Assembly (NCBI GenBank): GCA_027578815.1
Contig: JANBTH010000162.1
Coordinates: 1-29,562, forward strand
Reading direction: 5' to 3'
DNA: 29,562 bases
Source of the DNA: Coemansia sp. RSA 1804
Taxonomy: Eukaryota; Kickxellomycota; Kickxellomycetes; Kickxellales; Kickxellaceae
Positions 9,168-19,708 of the stretch are shown one piece after another (position 1 is the first letter of the stretch; every line of letters begins with the position of its first letter). The notes beneath the pieces were generated by a model. The model did no database searches. It was not told the DNA's origin and was given only the letters and a program-made list of their open reading frames with translations. The translations under genes were made by a program, and so were the position numbers.

Positions 9168-9524
9168 TGAAACATTGAAAAAGAAGGGAGATTTTGAGAG
9201 TGTCTCTGAATACACGCATCTTTTTCTTTAGCAAGAGCAATCGTAGCAGACGGACAAAAGGGGAGACAGAGGCACGCAATCTCCTCTAGCCTGTGCTTAA
9301 TTTACTTGGCTCTAGAATTCAACCCACCTTTTTTTCTCTGCCTTTTTTTCTCCGCTTTATTTTTTATCTCATTTACTTTCCCTTTATTTTGCCTGCAAAC
9401 ATCCCATCCCCTTCTTGTCCTCCACCTTTTTTTATTACCTATTCCCCTTTCTTTGAACACACATAGCGGGTTCGGGGACGACTGGCAAAGTAAAACCGTA
9501 CAAAAACCGGCTCCTTATAAGCCC

Positions 9525-9610
9525 CTCTGTGCTATACACCTACTTCCTCAACAAGTTAGCTCTCTGCTGGTTGAGGGGTATACAGTGATAGCCCACTTGC
9601 TGGCACAGAG
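9525..9610 (+). ncRNA. Candidate structured RNA or leader element (two nested stems)
   Basis: CTCTGTGCTA (9525-9534) pairs with TGGCACAGAG (9601-9610): 10 pairs with one G-U. Inside, TTCCTCAAC (9544-9552) pairs with GTTGAGGGG (9570-9578): nine pairs with two G-U, and a 17-base loop. The internal loop between the stems is large. A lower stem, pocket and upper stem resemble one arm of an H/ACA RNA, but I see no clear H or ACA box. The segment is GC-richer than its surroundings and lies about 330 bases before the cyclin ATG. No family is recognised, so treat it as a candidate. Confidence 0.3.
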
Positions 9611-9936
9611 CGCTCGAAGGCGTGCTTGATCCCTAGCACTGCTTGCCAGATTTGCCAAACAGGCATTGGTGTCATCGTCTTTTCTCTTTTGGCTTTTGCA
9701 TCTTTTATATACTTGGCAGCTTCTTGGTTCGTGCCCTGGCACAAGTAAGGCGCTCCCACAAAGTGGTTTCCTTTCCCAGCCAACTTTTATCTTTTCTCTT
9801 GTGCTTCTACACTTTATCCGTGAGTTGTGGTAGTATTATTTCGATAGGGCGCTTGGCTTCACCAGTCCGATAACAGTACATATTTTCGCTTCTTTTTCTT
9901 TATTCTGATTCTGGCAAACACAACTCTATTTTACAC

Positions 9937-11773
9937 ATGGCAGCACGTCTGGGACTTGGCGGCCGCAGCTATACTGCATCAGCAACGTCGGAAGTCGCCG
10001 GCTACTCACCGATTGTTGGCGCTGACGAGCAATGGTACTTTACAAAGGAGGACTTGATGAACACGCCGTCGCAAGCAGGCAGCGACTACTCGACGCCCTG
10101 CACAAAAACGTACTCACCGGCTGAGGAGCGGAGCTGGCGCTCACGCGGCTGCAACTTTATTCACAATGTAGTCAAGAGGCTTGACATGTAAGTGTTCTTA
10201 ATTGCTTTGACATCAAGGAAATCACTCCCTCCATTTCCTCCTTTTCCCCTTTCTTTCTTCTGGGAGCCACAGTCTTCCAGAGCCAATCACCACCACTAGT
10301 GCCAACCAAGGGACTTTTATTATTACTCCCCTGCTGATAACGCATGTCTGCCAGTCAATCGCCCTTTTGACCTTTTCCCCTTCTTCTTCTTCTTCTGCGG
10401 CTGTGCGCTTGATATGGAAAAAGAGGGGACGTGGGCAGGTTGTATGCGGGTTGCAGCCATGCATGTGGCGACTGTGGTGGCCATCGCTCAGACTCACATT
10501 CTCATCTGTCGCCTTGATCCCATTTTATGTGGCCTGCGCTTGCTGCAAGAACTTTTAGTGCTGTCTGCCTTCCATGTCATGTGTATTTCCCTCTCTTTCT
10601 TGTTGTGTTGTTGAGATGAATTGCTAGATGATGGCAATTGCAAGCACCAAACATCCTCCTCCTGCTTACTAACCATTCCTGTATTTTCTTTATCAAATAT
10701 CGTGTGCCGGTGTGGTTTTTTCACGTTGATGTATCTCTTTCTGTTCACAACTGTGTAGGCATCAGTTTGTTGCTTCTACGGCATGCGTCTTCTTCCACCG
10801 CTTCTATATGCGCCAGTCACTAGGCCAGTTCCATGCATACGTAAGTACTGACATATTATGCTAGGGCTGCATATGGGCCTGAGTTGTTTGCTTTATCTCA
10901 CACACACACACACACATTAGAATCCGCAGTAGAGATAGAAAACAGCGGGCAGTAGAAGCCGTAGTTTGGACTGTTTTGCGGCTGATATGATTATATGAGC
11001 GCAAGGGATTTCAGCCAACATAGCAAAGGGATGCTCTGTTGTTTTTTTCTACTACTCGTTGTATTGCATTTCGTCGCACATTATTGCGGAATGCTGCTGC
11101 TGGGGTCAGCCACTCTCTCTTTGCCTTTTGTGTTCATTTCCCATATGCATATGCATATCTCCCCCAAACCAATCTCAGATGCTAAAGTTATGTGACTTCT
11201 TGTTTTCTTTTTAATGTGTAGCAAATCGCAGGTGCGTGTGTGCTTTTGGCATCAAAAGTTGAGGAGAACAAACGCAGTCTTAAGGATATTGGGTACGCTT
11301 GTGCGTATGTAGCAGTCAAGGGCCGCGCAAAGGAAGCCGCTGGATCGCATGACACATGGCAGCGTCTGCTACAGCGTCTGGAGATTGTTGTATTAGAAAA
11401 CTGCTGCTTCGATATGGACGTCACACATCCATACGGGTTCATCGATACCCTGGCACCCGAGTTCGGAGTCCCCGTGTATGTAGCAAAAAGCGCAACCGCG
11501 CATGTCAACGACTGTCTGCGATCGCCCGTCTGTCTGCTATATCGTCCCGAGGTGATTGCTGTGGCTGCATTGTATCTGGCCATAAGCGTGCATGGATGCG
11601 ACATCAAGGTCAATCTGTTTGACTCGTGTAAAGTGTCCCTGCCGTCTGGTGCTGAGCGCGAGACAGAGGCGTGTGTCATGGATATGCTGGACTTTTACAG
11701 ACGTGAGGCAGAGGTTGAAAAAGAGGCTATGATGCGTCAGCAAAAGGCTCAACAGTCTCCCCAGTTCTCCTGA
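9937..11773 (+). CDS. Transcriptional cyclin of the cyclin T/K/Ctk2 type (P-TEFb or CTDK-I cyclin subunit), three exons
   Basis: This is the regulatory partner of a kinase that phosphorylates the RNA polymerase II C-terminal domain during elongation. Exons are 9937-10187, 10759-10840 and 11222-11773, in phase, giving 294 residues. All donors are GTAAGT and acceptors GTGTAG. The N-terminus has EQWYFTKEDLMNTPS (31-45), the hallmark of cyclin T/K/C-related proteins. Cyclin box 1 spans about 60-170 with GCNFIHNVVKRL, TACVFFHRFYMRQS (91-104) and ASKVEEN (121-127). LEIVVLENCCFDM begins the link to box 2, where PEVIAVAALYLAI matches the second cyclin fold. The protein ends shortly after box 2, without the long tail of animal cyclin T. 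I cannot choose between Pch1-like and Ctk2-like without an alignment, so no symbol is given. Confidence 0.88.
10188..10758 (+). other. Cyclin gene intron 1 (571 bases)
   Basis: The donor is GTAAGT at 10188. A perfect TACTAAC is at 10667-10673, and from there to the GTGTAG acceptor at 10758 there is no AG dinucleotide, a clear AG exclusion zone. The join ctt-gac-at/g-cat-cag gives LDMHQF across the cyclin box. The intron is long for a fungus and contains a CTT repeat (10380-10396) but no recognised RNA. Confidence 0.85.
10841..11221 (+). other. Cyclin gene intron 2 (381 bases)
   Basis: Donor GTAAGT at 10841 and acceptor GTGTAG ending at 11221. The join gives HAY-QIAGACVLLASK, continuous cyclin-box sequence. 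It contains a (CA)9 run (10899-10916) and ATGCATATGCATAT-like AT repeats near 11145-11158. Confidence 0.85.
10899..10916 (+). repeat. (CA)9 dinucleotide microsatellite in cyclin intron 2
   Basis: Nine perfect CA units, a likely polymorphic marker. Confidence 0.9.
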
Positions 11774-11917
11774 TGTCACTCTGAAGGGGTCCCCTCCTTT
11801 GCTCTTTATATATACAGAAAAAAGCCCACTCACCACCACCTCTTTCTTATCCGCTCACTCACACCCACAGCATTTCTACATGTACAGTAATTTCCCTTTC
11901 TCTTCATACTTTCTACA

Positions 11918-11923
11918 AATAAA
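11918..11923 (+). terminator. AATAAA polyadenylation signal of the cyclin gene
   Basis: AATAAA lies 145 bases after the cyclin TGA in T/C-rich sequence. It is the first such hexamer downstream. Confidence 0.4.
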
Positions 11924-12531
11924 CATCCCCAATAGTATCTTGTTCACATTTATTACACAGATGGCGATTGTCTCGTTATCTGACATGTGGCTCAGATAAA
12001 GGTGCAAGAAAAACATATGTATGCGTTCTTTTGATTTGCTTTTTTTTATTGCGTTGATGGAATCAAACTGCTGCGCCTCATTAGCTTGCTTTTTTGCCTT
12101 TTGGAGCTAAAGAAAAGAAAGCACAGCCTTTTCAATGTAAAATGTCATCACTGATTATTGTAAAGCCAGCCCTGCATGGGTGGGGAGAGATTCTGTCTTT
12201 CAGCACCATTTGGCGTGCGTTGGACCAGGCTGAGAATAAAAAACGAGCAGTCATGGTGGCAGCGACGACTCGGGTGCGATCCTTAGAAAATATATGAATT
12301 GCAGACACTTAAATGCGCAACAACAACAGCGTTAACACCAGAATATCAATCTCTGTGAGCGAAAAATAGAAAATAACGGTGAACAATTAGTTCTATTTTC
12401 TCTTCTGCATACAACAATGGCCATCTAACGCACAAGAGAAAAGAAAGAAAGCCCCCCTTGTTGTTTGACCTCTTTGGGACATGGGAAAAAAGGTTGCTCA
12501 GTGGGACCCAGATTTGGTATACTGCGTTTTT

Positions 12532-12580
12532 CGTTGTTGTTTTCGTTGTTTTTTGTTGTTGTTGTTGTTTTCGTTGTTGG
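12532..12580 (+). repeat. GTT microsatellite upstream of the chitin synthase gene
   Basis: Imperfect CGTTGTT and GTTGTTGTT units interrupted by short T runs. Confidence 0.75.
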
Positions 12581-13028
12581 CTGTAGTGCCAAACTATAGC
12601 TAAGACAGCGACTGTAGGATCCCAGGTATCACTGCGTATGCTCCTCTTCCACGGTCGGTGCTCCCTCCCTTCTCTGTGTCCCGCGATTCGAATTGCCTAA
12701 ATGCCCACAGAACCTAGAGAGTAGCTTCTTGTTTTTCTATTCTCGGTTCTTTTTCAATTCCTTTTTCTTCTTCCTTGCTTCCAGATAATATTATATTCCT
12801 TTTTTTGCATCCTGGGTCTTTAACATTTCTGTTGTGGTTTGGTTGCATTGGGTTCATTTTTTATTGCTATAGGGCTCATATTTTCCATTTAATATAACAC
12901 TTTTTTCCCCACTTCATATCCTATCCCATTTTCTCTTTGCTTGCTTCCCCCCTCTCTCTTCCTGACGGGAAGGCTTTTAATAGTTCAAAGTAAAAAAAGA
13001 CTATCGGGGGGAATAAGGCGCAAAAAGG

Positions 13029-16000
13029 ATGGTTCAGCAAGCACTGCCAACGGACGATCTCTCGCGCCTTCCCGAGGCATCGACGATGGATTCCGAGGAG
13101 ATCGTAAATGTCCTGGTGAAGCGGTTTGAAAAGCGCCCGCAGGGCCAGTCATACACCAACATTGGGACGCGTATCCTGGTTGCCATGAATCCGTTTGAGG
13201 CCCAGGAAGCAAGCTCCGACGACTCGGCTATGCGCTACGTCAATGACTACCGTGATACCTCTAGCGGCAGACCTGAGCTGGCTCCGCATATCTTTAAAAC
13301 CGCGGAACAGGCTTACCTTCATATGCGCCAGACTGGCCTCAACCAAAGCCTTGTCTTTATGTAAGTTATATCACCTTTCTATATATTTCTGGAACCATTC
13401 TTTCTCGTGTAGTATAGTGTATGCGTGGGTTGTGAAAAATTCAAAGCACAAGTTATGCTATCATTACAGGTGTAGAGCTGTTTTCTCTCTCTCTCGCTGA
13501 AGGAATGTGTGTGTGGGTGTGTGGGTGTGGGTGGCTTTGCCAACGCCGTATGCACTTCTTTATGTCCGCTACTGTCCAGCTTTGTTCATTGTGCACTGTT
13601 TTTCTGTCTATTGTTGTTGTTCAGGCGCTGGGCCAGAAATAGCCATCGATTTTTTCCTCTCCATTTAAAACAATGGCGTTGCTGTTTTGTCTTTGTGCAC
13701 AGAACAGCGTAGAAGATGTACATGCATACATTTGAAGGCCAGATGGATTAATATCAAACAGAAATTTACACTTAATTCTGTAGTGGTGAATCTGGAAGTG
13801 GCAAAACCGAGCAACGCCGTCTAGCATTCAGATTCTTTTCGCTTCTGCGCACACACTCGAAGAAGGACGTCAAGCTGTTCCTGCGCTTGCAGCAGGCAGA
13901 CATTGTGCTAGAGGCATTTGCCAATGCCAAAACTCTTGCCCATAGCAATGCGTCGCGTGTGGGAATGTACACCGAATTGCAGTTTGACCAGCGTGGTCGT
14001 GCTATAGGCGTGAAGACGCTTACCTATCTTCTGGAGAAGGCACGAGTGACGGACACACCGTCGGATGAGCGCAACTTCCACATCTTCTACTATCTGGTCA
14101 ATGGTGCCTCTACCGAGAACCGCGTGCAGTTTGGAATGCCTGCTGATCTGTCGTCCTTTGAGTACCTGGGGCAGAACAGCGCCCACCAGCAGCGGATTGC
14201 TGGAATTACCGACATTGAGCAATTTACCGATCTTTGCGCTGCAATGAAGCACGTTGGCTTGCACAAACGCTACCAGAGACACATTTTTGCTGTGCTAAGC
14301 GCCATCCTCTGCCTAGGAAACCTAGTGTTTGTTTACGAGAGCCAGGACGGATTTGACTCGGCGGTCGTGAAGAACACTGATCTATTGCACCAGGTGAGCA
14401 AGGTACTTGGTATTGATCCAATCACGCTTGAGACTGCGCTTACCAACAGGACCAAGCTCATCGGATCCGAGTCATGCACTGTGTATCTTGATGCCCGCGG
14501 GGCCAGCGCACGCCGCGATGAACTTGCCTGTGCCATGTATTCTCTCTTGTTCAACTGGGTGGTCGAGTTCATCAACAGCCGCTTCTGTCGCGACGACAGC
14601 GAGCGCGAGAGCTTTATCGGCATGCTTGATTTCACAGGCTGGCACAACCAGAGACGCAACGGCTATGAGCAGCTCTGCACCAACTATGCCAACGAGCGTA
14701 TCCACCACTTTATGTTTCACCAGCTGTTTGAGGTTGGCAACGACGAGTACGAGGCAGAGGGCATCAAGTCGTCAATCCCACTGGTCGAGTACCCAGACCG
14801 CACGGCGTGTCTTGATCTTTTTATGAAGTCCAGGTCGGGTCTGTTTGCTATCATGGACAGACAGGCCGGTGAGCTTCTGGGCAAAAACGCCACGGCTAAT
14901 ACCAAGAAGGCCAGCTCAAAGAAGAAGAACCGCCGCGACTCAACCGTCAGCGCGTCTAGCGAGTTCTCTCCAGACGCCGATGAGCGCATGTCGGCTTTCC
15001 AGCTTCTCAGCGCCTTCAACAAGCAGCATTCGGGCAAGATTGGCGATAAGAACGAGTTTTTCCATATGGTTGACAGCAAGAACGAGATGAACTCTTTCAT
15101 GGTGTCGCACTTCTGGGGCGATGTCAGCTACGACATTGAGGGCTTTGTTGATAAGAATTTGGACCAGCTGAGCTCGGATTTTGTTGCCGTGTTCAGGGGC
15201 GATGGGACAACAGACAACCACGGGTCGCGCAACGACTTTATTTCTGGGCTGTTTACCGACAAGTCCGTTGCCACCGAGGTGCATCCGCGCAACGAGAAGG
15301 CTGTTATCCAGGCTCAGGCGCTGGCTGTACCCACGCGTGCTCCATCGATGCACCACTCCAAGGGCAAGCTTCCAGCGTCTCGAATCAAGAAGGTCGGATG
15401 CCTTGCCACGCAGTTCAACCGTGCGCTGTCCGAGCTCATCACCACGTTGGACGAGACCCTTCCGTGGTTCATCATCTGCATCAGATCCAACGATCAGGCA
15501 AAACCCAGCTGGGCCGATGCACGCAAGGTGCTTGGCGTGGTGCGCGGATTTGCGCTGGACGATGGCGTCAAAAGAAAGCGTGTAGAGTATGCGGCAGCTA
15601 TGCTTCCGTCAGACTTTTGCGAGCGCTACGGCAGCGTTATTGCGGAGGTTGCACCTCAGTTATCCAAACACGGTGACCCAATGTCCAAGTGTCTAGCTCT
15701 CAAGCAGGCGCTACAGCTGGACGACAACGAGATGGCGCTTGGGTCGTCCAAGGTCTTCATGGACTATGTGACCTGGCGCAGAGTCGATGACCCCGTGCGT
15801 GCGCGTGAGCGTGGAGCTAACGCAATGGATGACGACATGAATACTGCGCATGGCGGTGACAGCAATGAGAAGGTCGGACTCGAGACTGCGCGTGGTGGCA
15901 TGCCCAACGAGAGCACTGCCGGAGTCAGCTTCAATGTCAGCAACGAGAGTGACGCGTACACGCGCACAGTTAAGGGACGAGTACCTGACAACGACACGCG

Positions 16001-19000
16001 CTCGTTCTACTCTGACGACGAAGCGTACCAAGATATGTTCAACAAGGATGCGTTCTCTGACATTCTCAGCGAGGGCGGTGGATTCAATTCTGGCTTCTCT
16101 GATGTGATGAGCAATGGCGACGACCGCGACCGCAAAGGAAGTGTTGATGGCGCGTCGTACGATGACGACGATGGAGTTCAAACGGTTACAAAAGTGCGCA
16201 AGTTTTGGCTATTTATTGTCAAGATGATGACCTGGATGGTGCCGACCAAGGCCATTGCCTGCTGCGCCAAGCGTCGCCGCAAGGACGAGCAGATTGCTTG
16301 GCGCGAGAAGCTCACACTCTGTATGTTTATCTTTTGGAGTTGTGCATTTGTGATCTTTTGGATCTGCGGTCTGGGGCTTATTCTTTGCCCGCACCAGAAC
16401 GTGTACACAATTGAGGAGCTGGGCGGCCACAACAGCGACAGTGACGCACTGATAGCCATACGAGGCGAGGTCTTTGACGTCAAGGACTACACGCATATGA
16501 ATATCGATTTCAAGTACATTGTTGACCACAACTACCTGGGTCGCGATCTGTCAGACATATTCCCTCTCCAGCTTTCGTTTGTCTGCCCGTTTACAAACAT
16601 GGATCCTCGTCTCGCTATACAGCCAAAGCCCGTCCTGTACTCGGAAGCCTACTACCATGACCAGCGCTGGTGGCGCCATCCGACTGACAAGGGCTTCAAC
16701 TACTACCAGTACCGTATGATGAGGATAATGCGCGAGAACTATGCCAAGGGCCATATTGCAGTTGACCCAGGTCTTCTGAAGCAACAGGCAGCCGGAACGT
16801 CAAAGAAAGACGAGAGTCAGAACCTGGCTAGATGCATTATTAACGGCGAAGTCTTTGATTTGACTGACTACATTGCCTCCAATGGTGCGCCATTCGTGGT
16901 TGTCCCTGACGGACAGAGCAACTCTAGCAGCTTCAATCGCCAGTTCTTGGACTCTAACGTTGTCAATATGTTTGAGCAGAAGAAGGGCCAAGATATTACC
17001 GACCAGTGGAACGAGTACTTTGCCGACAACGCCAACATGCGTAATCTCCATTACCAATGTCTCCGCGGCGCATTCTATGTTGGCAAGGTTGACATCCGCA
17101 AGTCTGCCCGATGCTATGCTGCCAACTACCTGCTACTTGCCGGATCAATTGCACTTGTATCTATTATCTTCTTCAAGTTTATTGCAGCCTTGCAACTGAG
17201 CAGCCGCCGTGAACCGGAGCCTGGTGATCGGTTTGTGCTGATGAACGTCCCCTGCTATACTGAAGGCGAGGAGTCATTGCAGAGTACAATTGACTCTATG
17301 GCTAAGACGAAGTATGACGACAAACGCAAACTGCTGTTTATTGTCTGCGATGGAATGATCATGGGCTCTGGCAACGACAAGCCAACACCGCGCATCGTGC
17401 TTGACATTCTGGGCGTTGATCGGGACCAAGACACAGAGGCACTGAGCTACATTGCGCTAGGTGAAGGATCAAAGCAGCACAACATGGCCAAGGTGTACTC
17501 TGGCTTGTACGAGGTGGCTGGTCATGTCGTTCCTTATCTTGTAATTGTCAAGTGCGGAACGCCCCAGGAACGCACAAGACCAGGAAACCGCGGAAAGCGT
17601 GATTCGCAGATCATGCTGATGGGTTTCTTCAACAAGGTTCACTTTGACTTGCCGATGACGCCGCTGGAGCTGGAAATCTACCACCAGATCAAGAACGTGA
17701 TTGGAGTTCTCCCATCGCACTACGAGTACGTGCTTATGATTGACGCTGATACCGTGGTAATGCCAGACTCGCTGAACCGGATGGTGCGGTCGATGCTGCA
17801 CGATGTCAAGATCATGGGGCTGTGTGGCGAAACCCGACTAGCAAACGCAAAGAGCTCATGGATCACCATGATGCAGGTCTACGAGTACTTTATTTCGCAT
17901 CACTTGACAAAGGCATTTGAATCGCTGTTTGGGTCCGTCACCTGTTTGCCAGGATGCTTCTGCATGTATCGCATCCGCACTGTTGAGGGAAAGCCGCTGC
18001 TTGTTGCCAAGGATGTCATAAACGACTACATGGAGAACAACGTGGACACCTTGCACAAGAAGAACCTGCTGCATCTTGGCGAGGATCGGTATCTGACCAC
18101 GCTGATGCTGAAGCACTTCCCGTACTTTAAGAATAAGTTTAATGCCGAGGCACAGTGTGTCACAAATGCGCCAGACTCGTGGAAGGTCCTGATGTCGCAG
18201 CGCCGTCGCTGGATCAACTCGACTGTTCACAATCTGTTTGAGCTGGTCTTTTTGCCCCAAATGTGTGGGTTCTGCTGCTTCTCGATGCGCTTTGTTGTGT
18301 TCATTGACCTTATCTCGACTGTCATTATGCCTGCTACCATGATCTACCTGGCGTACCTGGTGTACCAACTGACAAACCCTGACTCGACAACGTCATACAT
18401 CTCGCTGTATCTGTTGGCTGCAATATACGGAATGCAGGCGCTCATATTCATTCTCAAGCGCCAGTGGCAGCATATTGGCTGGATGATTGTGTACTTGCTT
18501 GCCATTCCTTATTTCACGTTCCTGCTTCCGCTGTACTCGTTCTGGCACTTTGACGACTTTTCGTGGGGTAATACGCGCGTTGTCGTTGGCGAGTCTGGAC
18601 GCAAGCACGTTTATGTGGTGGACAACGAGAAGTTTGACACGTCTACAATCCCCGTGCGCAAGTGGTCTGACTACGAGCAGGAGCTGATGTGGGAGTCTGG
18701 CACGCACTCGCAGTATGGCTCAGATCTTGGATCTCGCCAGGGAGGCGTTGCTGCGCTCAGCGTTGCGCGTCCGGGATCTGCGGTGGGCAACTATCCAAAG
18801 TCAATGAGCGGCGTGTTCAACAATGGTGCTGGCGGCCCATATGCGCACTCCAACACTGCGTCAGTGTATATGGACGGCGGATTTGGCTACACGTCAAACT
18901 CGGCTGCTAACATGACATTCCGCAACATGGGAGGAGGCATGGTCGGCAACACAGGGCCGCTGGCTCCGCCTGGTGCCAATCCGGGAATGATGATTGCGTC

Positions 19001-19598
19001 TGGCCGTGCCACGCCCGTGCTGGCATCTCCACCTCTTCTTCTTCAGCAACAGCAACAGAACCAGCACCAGCATCCACAGGGACACGCGTATAGCGGAGAT
19101 GCCTACGATGTGATGAGCTATGCGGCAGGTGGGTCTTCTCCCCCACAAGCTGACTACCAGGGCGCATTTGGCGGCATGACTGGTCCGCTTCCACCTGCAT
19201 ATGATCCACGCGCAAGCCAGATGATGGCTGCTGGAACTCCTGTTGGATTTGTCCCACAGATGCCTGTTGCCCAGAGAGCTGCATCGCCTGCTGTCATGAT
19301 TGGCGGCGGTCTGCCTGACTACTTCTCACAGGCCAATGCTGCACAGGGGGGCGGAGTACCCGGTGGCAGCGGCGCCATGGGCTCGGATTCCCAGCAACAC
19401 CAGTACAACGTTTCCGACGATGCCATTGCCGCCCACATAGCCCACATAATTGCAACTGCCGATCTGATGACAACGTCAAAGAAGCTGGTGCGCGAGCAGC
19501 TTGCACGCGATTTGGGTATTTTGCCTGACGAGATCAAGGCGCGCCAGGTGCTTATCAACACATGCATCAACAATGAGCTTGCAAAGCGCTCCGGTTGA
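13029..19598 (+). CDS. Class V-type chitin synthase with N-terminal myosin motor-like domain, two exons
   Basis: A plasma-membrane GT2 enzyme that polymerises UDP-GlcNAc into cell-wall chitin. Exons 13029-13360 and 13784-19598 join as VF-I-GESGSGKT to give 2048 residues. Myosin-like domain, about 20-760: P-loop GESGSGKT (112-119), switch-I-like NASRVGMYTEL (166-176), switch-II-like LDFTGW (about 392) and the motor-end motif PWFIICIRSND. One membrane helix lies at about 954-980, then a cytochrome b5-like domain (ELGGHNSDSD, about 987) and a second helix at about 1226-1247. The GT2 catalytic core has CDGMIMGSG (about 1300), the DAD motif (about 1431), EDR (about 1544) and the QRRRW signature (about 1583). 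About three more helices follow (1614-1700), with FWHFDDFSWGNTR after them. Then comes a Gly/Pro/Gln-rich linker and a DEK C-terminal domain (about 1988-2048). The order matches class V/VII enzymes; the intact P-loop favours class V. The DBP10 stop lies 110 bases downstream. Confidence 0.96.
13361..13783 (+). other. Chitin synthase intron (423 bases)
   Basis: Donor GTAAGT at 13361 and acceptor CTGTAG ending at 13783. The join restores the isoleucine before the P-loop glycine. It contains a CTCT run near 13484-13496 and a GT-rich repeat (13506-13534). Confidence 0.9.
13506..13534 (+). repeat. GT/GGTGTG-rich simple repeat in the chitin synthase intron
   Basis: Tandem GTGTGTGTGGGTGTGTGGG-type units. 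Low complexity, no coding role. Confidence 0.7.
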
Positions 19599-19708
19599 GC
19601 TCTATAGCAACTGTCTCATTTCCACTCATTTTCTTAACACATTAACTATAGCTCTTATTCAGTTCTTCATTCAATAACATTCCACAGATGAAATCACATT
19701 TATACCTT

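Larger units (their letters stand above)
6845..9936. other. 3.1-kb region without a convincing protein gene (CSE1 3' end to cyclin start)
   Basis: All frames are short and look random. It begins with the CSE1 3' UTR and continues with T/C-rich tracts typical of fungal promoters and leaders on the plus strand. Inside are two GC-richer islands with base-pairing potential (7664-7733 and 9525-9610), a small hairpin next to TATAAAAG (9132-9167), a GTT/GCT microsatellite (7591-7627) and A-rich tracts near 7920-7940. It probably holds the promoter and a long 5' leader of the cyclin gene. A small spliced gene or an unannotated RNA cannot be excluded. Confidence 0.5.
11774..13028 (+). promoter_or_regulatory. 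Cyclin 3' UTR, then promoter and leader of the chitin synthase gene
   Basis: No credible gene in 1.25 kb. The left part is the cyclin 3' UTR. A GC-richer island at about 12160-12290 has no coding potential I can support. A GTT microsatellite lies at 12532-12580. The last 250 bases before the ATG are long T/C tracts typical of fungal core promoters. Confidence 0.5.

Noticed and set aside
9306..9629. 107-codon plus-strand frame through the nested-stem segment
   Set aside because: No ATG start; the first half is the Phe/Leu/Pro-rich product of T/C tracts. The second half is recognised as nothing, and the RNA structure explains it at least as well.
9556..9783. 75-codon minus-strand frame that looks moderately protein-like
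   Set aside because: No recognisable domain, no promoter and no support beyond an open frame. Kept only as a possible small gene to test by RNA-seq.
10626..10760. Possible C-box (ATGATGG) of a C/D snoRNA in cyclin intron 1
   Set aside because: No CTGA D-box before the acceptor and no terminal stem.
12671..12700. B-box-like GATTCGAATT
   Set aside because: No matching A-box or cloverleaf upstream, so not a tRNA.
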